Positions 47,370 to 54,660 of a stretch of DNA of 64,000 nucleotides are shown here, in pieces. Under the pieces are notes generated by a model, which saw only the letters and a program-made list of their open reading frames with translations, was not told the DNA's origin and did not search any database. The DNA comes from Alphaproteobacteria bacterium (GTDB lineage: Bacteria > Pseudomonadota > Alphaproteobacteria > Bin65). The position numbers and the translations under genes are program-made. The stretch lies in the NCBI GenBank assembly GCA_022819985.1, contig JAJEGH010000033.1, forward strand, positions 119,634 through 183,633, in the 5' to 3' direction. Position 1 is the stretch's first letter. Each line of letters starts with the position of its first letter.

Positions 47370-49759
47370 CGTCCGGCCCCCGCCGCCCCGGCGCGCCAAC
47401 GTCCGCCGAGTTCGCGCCTGACCGCCGACAGCAGGCGTCCGCCACGATAGCCGCGCAGGAATTTCCAGCCGCGCCGGGCGACGATAACCGCCGCAACGAT
47501 CGCGACCCCGAGTTTCCACAGCGGGGTGTCGGCGGCGTAGAACATGGCCCCGAGAAACAGAATCGACGTCAACACGATAAACGCGCTGCTATACGAGAAT
47601 ACGCGCACGCCGACGCTTTCGGCGACGTAGGCCAGAATTTTCCGCCGCACCAGCGGCAGGGTCCCGATATACAGGGCTGCCGCAGCAAGAAGCACCCACG
47701 CCACCGCATCCAGAAGGGCCTCGGACGGCTGAAGCTGACCGACCGCCGAGATCGCTGCCGGCGCCGCAATCCCGGCCGCAGCTTCGGTGTCCGTGTCGGG
47801 ACCGGAGCCGGGACCGCCGGCGAAATACATCGCGCCGAGGGCGGCGATCGACAGGATCACGAGCGGCAGGATCGCCGCGTTGCCGATCCTGTCCTGCACC
47901 CGGCGAAGGTTGACAATGAACAGAAGGGCGCCGACCAGGACTGCGCCGAGCGCCGGGGTGAACAGATCGCCGGCGGACGGCGATACGCCCCGGTTGGCAT
48001 AGACCACGACGAGGACCGCCGCTGCGCCGAGGCCGAGGAGAAAGAGCAGGGGCACGTTGCCCATCCGGCTGCGCAGCCCGGTTTGTGCGATCAGGATCAG
48101 CAGGGACGCGAGCAGAACCGTGCCCGCCACGACCAGCGCCGTGGCAATCGCCGGGGACGCAAACGCACCGCCCTGCGCCGACCGGCCGGCGCCGTCGCCA
48201 TAAGGTCCGGCCCATTCGAGAAGGAAATGCTTCAGGCCGGCCGCGCCCGTGAGGCCGGCATCGGCCGCGCCGGAAGGCGGGCCCGGCCCCGCATACAGCG
48301 ACAATCCCAGAACGAGCAGGGCAAGCACGCCGATGAAGGCGATCAGCGATGCGCTGAGGCCGCGATAGAGCAGATAGATCAGGAATACGAGGATCGCGAC
48401 GATGATGCCGGCATAGACCACCGGCGTCCCTCTGGGCGCCGGCGGCGGCGCCTTGGCCTTGGCGCCGCCGAGCGACTGGATTCCGGAACCGCCCGATCCG
48501 GAGCCCAGCGACTGAATCCCGGAGCCGCTCGAACTGCCGGAACCCGAACCGAGAGACTGGATCCCGGAACCGCTCGAACCCCCGGAACCCGAGCCCAATG
48601 ACTGGATCCCCGAGCCGCTCGAACTTCCCGAGCCCGAGCCAAGAGTTTGTATCCCGGAACCGCCGGATTGCGTTTGGGCTTGCACCGGCGCGGGCGGCGG
48701 CTTCAGCTCCTCCTTCGAATACAGGATCACGCCCAGGGCGAGAACGCCGAGCATGACGAAGAAGGCGAAGGGCGACACCCGCGCGATCTGTTGCGGCAGT
48801 CTCGGCAGCGCCAGGGTCAGCAGCAGCGAGATCACGAGGACGGCGCCGTAGGCCGCCTCGGTCACGAAGCTCTGGACCCGCCCGAAGCTGAAGGTCGAGA
48901 GCACATAGGTGATCAGATAGATGTTCACAGCGCCGAACAGGGAACCGACGATGCTGCCGCGGCCGCCGGCGAGACTCGTGCCGCCGAGCACCAGCGCCGT
49001 GACGGCCATCAACGTGTAGGTCGTCCCCTGGTTGGGGTCGCCGGAAGCGATCAGCGAGGTAAAGGTCAGCGCCGCCATCGCTGCAAAGACGCCGGCGATG
49101 ACATGCGCGCCGAGGCGGACGATATTGATGCGCACGCCGCTGGCGTAGGCCGTCCGCTCGTCCGCCCCCATGAGCCGGAGATGGCCGAAAAAGGCGGTCC
49201 GGGTCAGGGCGAACCAGGCAAGAGTGGCAACGACGACGATCGCGAGCACCGGCGAAAGAATTTCCGTCCCCAGCCCCCAGGACTGCATCCATTCGGGAAC
49301 CACGCCGCCGGGCCGCCGCAGGATGACCAGATTGAGGCCGACCAGCGCCAGGAAGCCGCTGAGCGCCACGATGATCGGCTGGACCCGCACATAGACGATA
49401 ATCAGCCCCATCAGCAGCTGGTAGAGCACGCCGACGGCGATCGCGTAGGCGAAGAATTCCACCGGGGTCACGATGATCTTCGCGGCGTACAGTTGAACCA
49501 TGCTGACATTGATGAAGCCGATGAGCGGCCCGATCGACAGGTCGACGCTCACCCGGCCCGCCATGGCAATGACGGTGAGCGCGTAGGTCGCGAGGATCAG
49601 CGGAGAAGCGACGATGATTGCGCTGCCGATTCCGACATTGGAAATCAGGTTCGGCGCCCGCAGCGTCGCGACGACAAGCAGCCCGAACAGCAGCATGATC
49701 GGCACCAGCAGATAGGTGTGCGATGGCGCCGATGCATGCCTCAGTTCCGCAGCGCTCAC
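47366..49759 (-). CDS. Sugar-type ABC transporter permease 1 with repeat linker and extra membrane domain
   Basis: A 797-residue protein. Residues 15-345 are a BPD_transp_2 permease (AGRVSVDLSIGPLIGFINVSM near 67-87 and LGGTSLAGGRGSIVGSLFGAV near 258-278). Residues 366-432 hold five GSGIQSLGSGSG repeats; residues 445-790 add about eight more hydrophobic segments, not part of the usual fold. GTG 49759 with GAGGA 8 nt before. It is paired with permease 2 and the double ATPase for import. Confidence 0.88.
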   Translation of the reverse strand: MSAAELRHASAPSHTYLLVPIMLLFGLLVVATLRAPNLISNVGIGSAIIVASPLILATYALTVIAMAGRVSVDLSIGPLIGFINVSMVQLYAAKIIVTPVEFFAYAIAVGVLYQLLMGLIIVYVRVQPIIVALSGFLALVGLNLVILRRPGGVVPEWMQSWGLGTEILSPVLAIVVVATLAWFALTRTAFFGHLRLMGADERTAYASGVRINIVRLGAHVIAGVFAAMAALTFTSLIASGDPNQGTTYTLMAVTALVLGGTSLAGGRGSIVGSLFGAVNIYLITYVLSTFSFGRVQSFVTEAAYGAVLVISLLLTLALPRLPQQIARVSPFAFFVMLGVLALGVILYSKEELKPPPAPVQAQTQSGGSGIQTLGSGSGSSSGSGIQSLGSGSGGSSGSGIQSLGSGSGSSSGSGIQSLGSGSGGSGIQSLGGAKAKAPPPAPRGTPVVYAGIIVAILVFLIYLLYRGLSASLIAFIGVLALLVLGLSLYAGPGPPSGAADAGLTGAAGLKHFLLEWAGPYGDGAGRSAQGGAFASPAIATALVVAGTVLLASLLILIAQTGLRSRMGNVPLLFLLGLGAAAVLVVVYANRGVSPSAGDLFTPALGAVLVGALLFIVNLRRVQDRIGNAAILPLVILSIAALGAMYFAGGPGSGPDTDTEAAAGIAAPAAISAVGQLQPSEALLDAVAWVLLAAAALYIGTLPLVRRKILAYVAESVGVRVFSYSSAFIVLTSILFLGAMFYAADTPLWKLGVAIVAAVIVARRGWKFLRGYRGGRLLSAVRRELGGRWRAGAAGAGR
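48464..48664 (-). repeat. 45-bp repeat encoding GSGIQSLG units
   Basis: Five copies of a Gly/Ser-rich unit in the permease 1 gene: IQ(S/T)LG at residues 370, 385, 400, 415 and 428, spaced 15, 15, 15 and 13 residues (45-bp period). A low-complexity, probably flexible linker on the cytoplasmic or periplasmic face. Confidence 0.85.
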
Positions 49760-49819
49760 GCTGGTGTCCTCACCGGGATCCGCGGATTGCAGAGGAACGG
49801 ATGCCCGCCTGCCGGTTCA

Positions 49820-50155
49820 TCAGTCGAACTCCATGATCTTGATATTCCGCCCGCCGTCGCCCCCGCCTTTGCCGGCTGTCTCGGCTTCGGCGCCGAAATC
49901 CCTGATCTTGATCGGTTTCGCGGCGGCCTGCGGCGTGCCGGAAACGGAAGGCGGCCGCCCGGCAGGACCGTCGTCGTCGAACTCCACGATCTTGATGGGG
50001 CCGAGGTCCTGCGCCGTCGCAACGGTCTTGCGGCCGTCTTCCCGGTCGTTATCGAACTCGATGATTTTCATGCCGGAGTCGGCGTCGGAACGGTCGGCCG
50101 ACGATCCGTCTCCGTCCCGATCGAACTCGACGATCTTGATTCCGTCACGCGTCAT
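49820..50155 (-). CDS. IKIVEFD-repeat protein
   Basis: A 111-residue acidic protein with five copies of a short motif: GIKIVEFD (5-12), MKIIEFD (29-35), PIKIVEFD (53-60), PIKIRDFG (81-88) and NIKIMEFD (104-111, the exact C-terminus). Between them lie flexible Asp/Gly/Ser/Pro-rich spacers of 16-20 residues. I do not recognise the family. The ATPase encoded just upstream ends with a related GPIKIVETD and KAVFFDD. A beta-strand-like short motif repeated on a linker suggests a multivalent docking scaffold. Start ATG 50155; gaps of 55 and 60 nt to neighbours. Confidence 0.8.
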   Translation of the reverse strand: MTRDGIKIVEFDRDGDGSSADRSDADSGMKIIEFDNDREDGRKTVATAQDLGPIKIVEFDDDGPAGRPPSVSGTPQAAAKPIKIRDFGAEAETAGKGGGDGGRNIKIMEFD

Positions 50156-50210
50156 CGCGCTCGTCCTTCCTCATCCGTCTTCCGCTCCCGGAGCGTATCC
50201 GCCGCAGCCC

Positions 50211-52013
50211 CTAGTCATCGAAGAAGACTGCCTTGACCCGGTCGCCCGACGCCGCTTTCGGCGCCGCTCTGCCGGTCTCGCCGGTCTCCGCATCCGTCTC
50301 GACAATCTTGATCGGCCCGATACGCACCCGCGGCTTGCGCGCCCGTTTCTTCTCCTCGAAATCGTAGATTTCCGCGGCCGCACGGGCCTCGCCGCCGTCA
50401 TGGCGGTGGCGATGCGCGCCGCCGCCCTCGGTCTGGCCGAACATCGCTTCCAGGATTCTGTCCGGATCGATCTCGTCGTCGATGAAACTGTCGTAGATGC
50501 TGCCGTGGCGGAACACCACGACGCGACCGCACAATCCGATGAATTCCTCCAGTTCGCTCGACAGGAAGATTATGGAATTGTCGCGCGAGGCGTATTCGCG
50601 CAGGTGATTGTAGAGTTCCCGCTTGGTCTGGACGTCGACGCCGCGCGCCGGATCGTTCAGCACGAGAATGTTCGGCTGCATGGCGAAGGAACGCCCGATC
50701 AGCACCTTTTGCTGATTGCCGCCGCTGAGCGAGGTGATCAGATTCGAGCGGTGGCCGATCTTGATCGACAGCCGGTCGACGAACCAGGAAAACACGCTCG
50801 CCAGATCGGCCCAGTCGATGATCCCCAGGCCGCCCTTCTGCGTAGACTTGCGATAGAGCGGGAAGAGCAGATTCTCGAAGATGCTGAGATTCGGGAAGAT
50901 GCCCTCGTGCTTGCGGTCGCCCGAAACATAATAGATCCGGCACGCCTCTGCGTCCGCCAGGTCTTCGACTTCCACGAAGTCCCCGGCCTCGTTGCGCGCC
51001 TCGGGAAGCCCCTCCAGAGCCGGTTCGACTCCGGCCAGGGCGCGGACGAACTCGTTCTGTCCCTGGCCGTCCAAGCCGGCCACGCCGAGAATTTCCCCGC
51101 GTTTCAGGTCGAAGGCAAAGCTCTCGCCGTCTTCCCACAGGCGCAGCCCGGCGCCGCGCATGACGATTTCGTCGCTGAGCGCCCGATGCGCCTCCTGGCC
51201 ATGATGCGCTTCGGCGAAATCCCGCTCGCCGGTCATCAGCTCCAGCAGGTTTTTTTCGGTGATTTCTCCCTTCTCGAGCACCCCGACATCCCGGCCGTCG
51301 CGCATCACCGTAGCCCTGTCGCTGATCCGGATCAGTTCGGCGATCCGGTGCGTCACGATAATGACGGCGCATCCCCGGTCGCGCAGTTCGCGCATCTTGC
51401 CGAACAGCCGTTCGGTCGAATCCAGGTCGAGCGCGGCCGAGGATTCATCCAGGATGAGCACCCTGGGTTCGGTCAGCAGGGCGCGCCCGATGGTGATCCA
51501 TTGCTTGATGCTGAGCGGCAGGCCGCCGACCAGAATATCGGGATCGATTTCGACCCCGGTCAGTTCCCGCATGAGGGCGTCGGCGGTTTCGTATTTCTCG
51601 CGGGACGAGCGCGTCTTCGACCACAGCCCGTCTGCGCCGACGAACAGGTTGTCGACGAGCGAACACTCGTCGGCAACGAGAACTTCCTGAAACACGGTGG
51701 CGATTCCGGCCCGCCGCGCTTCGAGCGGCGATCGGGGCGTGTGGCCCAGAATCGCAAGCTGGCCGCTGTCCGGGATCTGAACGCCGGACATGACCTTGGC
51801 CAGGGTGCTCTTGCCGCAGCCGTTTCCGCCCACGACGGCATGGATCTCGCCCAGGCGGGCGCTGAAGCTGCAACCGTCCAGCGCCCTGGTGACGCCGAAC
51901 GCCTTGTGCATGTCTACGACGGATACGGCATCGCGCGACGACCCCCCGTTCGCCGATACGGCGCCGGAGGCGTCACCCGTCGGGCGGTCCAGTGGCGACG
52001 CTGCGTTGTCCAA
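50211..52013 (-). CDS. Sugar ABC transporter double ATPase (RbsA/MglA type)
   Basis: A 600-residue ATPase with two nucleotide-binding domains. Domain 1 has Walker A GGNGCGKS (about 61-68) and a VLILDESSAALD Walker B region; domain 2 has the degenerate GLDGQGQNEF Walker A and LSGGNQQKVLIGRSF signature. Such duplicated ATPases serve monosaccharide importers. The C-terminal tail (about 524-600) is extra and carries GPIKIVETD (566-574) and KAVFFDD (594-600), like the repeat protein next door. TTG 52013 looks like the start; other starts are possible. Confidence 0.9.
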   Translation of the reverse strand: MDNAASPLDRPTGDASGAVSANGGSSRDAVSVVDMHKAFGVTRALDGCSFSARLGEIHAVVGGNGCGKSTLAKVMSGVQIPDSGQLAILGHTPRSPLEARRAGIATVFQEVLVADECSLVDNLFVGADGLWSKTRSSREKYETADALMRELTGVEIDPDILVGGLPLSIKQWITIGRALLTEPRVLILDESSAALDLDSTERLFGKMRELRDRGCAVIIVTHRIAELIRISDRATVMRDGRDVGVLEKGEITEKNLLELMTGERDFAEAHHGQEAHRALSDEIVMRGAGLRLWEDGESFAFDLKRGEILGVAGLDGQGQNEFVRALAGVEPALEGLPEARNEAGDFVEVEDLADAEACRIYYVSGDRKHEGIFPNLSIFENLLFPLYRKSTQKGGLGIIDWADLASVFSWFVDRLSIKIGHRSNLITSLSGGNQQKVLIGRSFAMQPNILVLNDPARGVDVQTKRELYNHLREYASRDNSIIFLSSELEEFIGLCGRVVVFRHGSIYDSFIDDEIDPDRILEAMFGQTEGGGAHRHRHDGGEARAAAEIYDFEEKKRARKPRVRIGPIKIVETDAETGETGRAAPKAASGDRVKAVFFDD

Positions 52014-52031
52014 AACCCTGCCCTACCGCTC

Positions 52032-52059
52032 GGCCGGAGCCGCTGCTGCGGCTCCGGCC
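52032..52059 (-). promoter_or_regulatory. Intercistronic stem-loop
   Basis: A perfect 12-bp stem (52032-52043 with 52048-52059, loop TGCT) lies between the binding-protein stop and the ATPase start. Such hairpins between binding-protein and membrane-component genes commonly stabilise the first part of the mRNA, giving excess receptor over transporter. Confidence 0.65.
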
Positions 52060-52075
52060 CGCGATAGTACGGCGT

Positions 52076-53254
52076 CTAGTGCATCGACGCCTTATATTTC
52101 TCCGGATCGGCGGGACGCAGGAAGAAGTTGTCCAGGAACTTCTTTCCACCCCACGTCTCGATGCCGACATGGGCCCAGAGCTTGTTGTTCTCGTCGCAGT
52201 CCGTGCCCATCATCTTCTTGACGTCTTCCTTGTCGAACGGAATCACGTCGACCAGCACCGACTGCAGTTTCGGCCCCTGGCCCTGGAGCGTCCGCATCAT
52301 GATGTTCCAGATCAGCTCGAAATCGTCACCCGGCGGCCAGACGTGATAGGCTGAGCTGATATAGTCGATATTCTTGCGCCAGTAGCAGATAGCGCCGAGT
52401 TCGCCGCCGATCGTCACCGGAATCATCTTGCGGCCCGACTGCTGCAAGGCGCGCAGGACGCCCATTTCGGCCGCCGACTGCACCACGATGCCGTCCAGCT
52501 TGCCCGGATGGGTGGCGAGCCACTTCTGCACCTCGGCCTGGGCGACCTGGTCGGTCCACATGCCGGCGATGCTGCCAACCACCTTGATGCCGGGATTCGC
52601 CGCGAGGCCGGCCTTGATGCCGCGATCCTGGGAATCGGAACCGGACGTCCCCGGAATGCCTTCGACGACCAGAACGTTGCCCTTGCCGCCGAGTTCCTTG
52701 GCCATCCAGGTGCCCATCCGATGCCCGGCCAACTGATAGTTGGACGACGAGTTGATCGAATAGGGCGAGGTCAGGTAACCGACGAAGGAGAAGGTCGGCA
52801 CGCCCTTGTCGAAGGCGTATTTCACCGTCGCGTTCAGGGCCGTCGGATTCGAGCAGCAGACGATCAGCGCATCGACGCCGCGGTCGACGAGTTGGCGCAT
52901 CTGCTGAATCTGCAGTGCGTCGTTCAGGTTCGACTGGGTGACCAGCACCTCTTTCAGCAGCCCGAGCTTCTGCCACTTGCCGATCAGCTTCTGGATCAGC
53001 CGGTCCATCACGCCCGCGCGCCAGGTGTTGCCGGCATAGGAACTGGCATAGCCGATCGTCCACGGCGGCTTCCGCGGCGACTTCCAGTTGCGGTAGGCGC
53101 TCGGCCCGATCGGCTGCATCGGGTCCAGCATGTCCTTCGAATACAGTTTTTCCTGAATTTCCTTCGGCAGTTCGTCCACGCCCTCGGCGATCGCGTGGCC
53201 CGGCAGGAGCAGCAGCGCCCCCAGCAGAACCCCCAGCTTGGCCAAGTGTCTCAT
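52076..53254 (-). CDS. Sugar-type ABC transporter substrate-binding protein
   Basis: A 392-residue periplasmic receptor of the periplasmic binding protein 4 (ribose/galactose) family. The signal peptide MRHLAKLGVLLGALLLLPGH ends near Ala23. WTIGYASSYAGNTWRAGVMD starts the mature fold and RQLVDRGVDALIVCCSNPTAL and GIPGTSGSDSQDRGIKAGL are typical. ATG 53254 has GGGAGG 8 nt before. First gene of the operon, 150 bp downstream of the LacI operators. Confidence 0.92.
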   Translation of the reverse strand: MRHLAKLGVLLGALLLLPGHAIAEGVDELPKEIQEKLYSKDMLDPMQPIGPSAYRNWKSPRKPPWTIGYASSYAGNTWRAGVMDRLIQKLIGKWQKLGLLKEVLVTQSNLNDALQIQQMRQLVDRGVDALIVCCSNPTALNATVKYAFDKGVPTFSFVGYLTSPYSINSSSNYQLAGHRMGTWMAKELGGKGNVLVVEGIPGTSGSDSQDRGIKAGLAANPGIKVVGSIAGMWTDQVAQAEVQKWLATHPGKLDGIVVQSAAEMGVLRALQQSGRKMIPVTIGGELGAICYWRKNIDYISSAYHVWPPGDDFELIWNIMMRTLQGQGPKLQSVLVDVIPFDKEDVKKMMGTDCDENNKLWAHVGIETWGGKKFLDNFFLRPADPEKYKASMH

Positions 53255-53403
53255 CTTTTCCTCCCGGTTGCTTGGAATGGATGCGCGTTCCCGGCGGAAC
53301 GGCGCCCTCGGCCGCTGTCGCCCGGCGCGGTCGGGGTGACGCGATTGCGCGCAAGCGGAAGCGACGTCGGAACTCCGGCAGAATAGACCGAAAAAAAGCC
53401 GGC

Positions 53404-53430
53404 TGCAATCGTTTGCAGCAATCGTTTGCA
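53404..53430. promoter_or_regulatory. Two tandem LacI-type operators
   Basis: TGCAATCGTTTGCA (53404-53417) and AGCAATCGTTTGCA (53417-53430) are direct repeats of one 14-bp imperfect palindrome, TGCAA-NCGN-TTGCA, with the central CG typical of LacI-family operators. They sit between the divergent binding-protein gene (150 bp) and the LacI gene (115 bp), so can control both. Confidence 0.8.
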
Positions 53431-53544
53431 TTATTTTCGGATTTGGCGGAGATTTGCAAACTGGCATAACGCCTGCGAAGCGGGCCGGCAGCAACGTCTC
53501 GCGCCGGGCCGCCCGACGCCGCACTTCGAGGAAATCTGCCGCCG

Positions 53545-54624
53545 ATGGATCCGAAACCCGCCGGCAAGACCGATCGGCCCGGCAAGCGCATCAACGCAAA
53601 GCGCCTCGCCGAAGATCTGGATGTGTCCATCTCGACGATCTCGCGCGCCTTCAACAAGGATGCCGTGATCGCGCCGGAGACGCGAAGCAGGATTCTGGAC
53701 TATGCCGACCAGCTCGGCTACCGGCCCAATCCTTATGCGCAGAGCCTGATTACGCAGAAGAGCCGGATCGTCGGCATCATCGTTTCCCATCTCGAGAACC
53801 CCTTCTATCCGGAAGCGCTCCGCGGGTTGAGCGAGGCGCTGCGCGAGGCCGGATGGCACCTGATGCTGTTTACGGTTCCATCCGGCAAAACGCCGGACGA
53901 TATCCTGCCGCTCGCGATCAGCTATCAGCCCGAATTCGTCATCGTCATGGCGGTGACGGTCTCCTCGCGGGCCCAGGAAGTGGCCGAGCGGGCCGGAACC
54001 AAGCTGATCTATTTCAACCGGCGGGATCCGGATTCCTCCACCTTCTACGTCATCTGCGACAACGCCCACGGCGGCGGCATGATTGCCGACCATTTCCTCG
54101 ATACGGGATGCCGCCGGCTGGCCTACATCGCAGGTTTCCAGAACGCTTCGACGACGCTCGACCGTTGGCGCGGATTTCGCGACCGATGCATCGAGCGCGG
54201 CATTTCCGACGTATGGCGCGAGGAAGGATATTCCTTTTCCTACGAGGCCGGTTACAGTGCTGCGATGCGGTTGATGGACCGGCGCCCCCGCCCCGATGCG
54301 GTCTTCTGCGCCAGCGATATTATCGCGCTGGGCTGCATCGAGGCGCTACGCACCGAATTCGGCCTCCGGGTTCCGGAGGATGTGTCCGTCGCCGGCCTCG
54401 ATAACATCGAGATGGCGGCCTGGCCTTCGCACTCCCTGACGACCTATTCCCAGCCCCTCGACAGGATGATCGAAGCGACGGTGAAGCTGATCGAGGAAAT
54501 ATCGATCGGGGCGGAGAGCGAGAAGGTTGCCTGGCAGATCAGGGGCGACATCATCGTTCGAAAGTCGACCCGGCCGATGCCGGGCGGCAAGGACGCCGTG
54601 ACCCTGCCGGACAAACCGTCGTAA
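53545..54624 (+). CDS. LacI-family transcriptional regulator
   Basis: A 359-residue regulator. The N-terminal HTH and hinge are at about 16-60 (INAKRLAEDLDVSISTISRA, then FNKDAVIAPETRSRILDYADQLGYRPN), followed by the periplasmic-binding-like sensor domain (IVGIIVSHLENPFY; DGVAVAGLDN-like AGLDNIEMA at about 290). It is divergent from the sugar ABC/rhodopsin operon across tandem operators and likely represses it in the absence of the ligand. ATG 53545. Confidence 0.93.
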   Translation: MDPKPAGKTDRPGKRINAKRLAEDLDVSISTISRAFNKDAVIAPETRSRILDYADQLGYRPNPYAQSLITQKSRIVGIIVSHLENPFYPEALRGLSEALREAGWHLMLFTVPSGKTPDDILPLAISYQPEFVIVMAVTVSSRAQEVAERAGTKLIYFNRRDPDSSTFYVICDNAHGGGMIADHFLDTGCRRLAYIAGFQNASTTLDRWRGFRDRCIERGISDVWREEGYSFSYEAGYSAAMRLMDRRPRPDAVFCASDIIALGCIEALRTEFGLRVPEDVSVAGLDNIEMAAWPSHSLTTYSQPLDRMIEATVKLIEEISIGAESEKVAWQIRGDIIVRKSTRPMPGGKDAVTLPDKPS

Positions 54625-54660
54625 CCCGGCCCCGGGCGCTGCTGGATCGAGGGCAATTCC

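Noticed and set aside
48464..48664. 45-bp repeats as a CRISPR or mobile repeat
   Set aside because: They are in frame in the permease gene and encode the Gly/Ser linker; no variable spacers exist.
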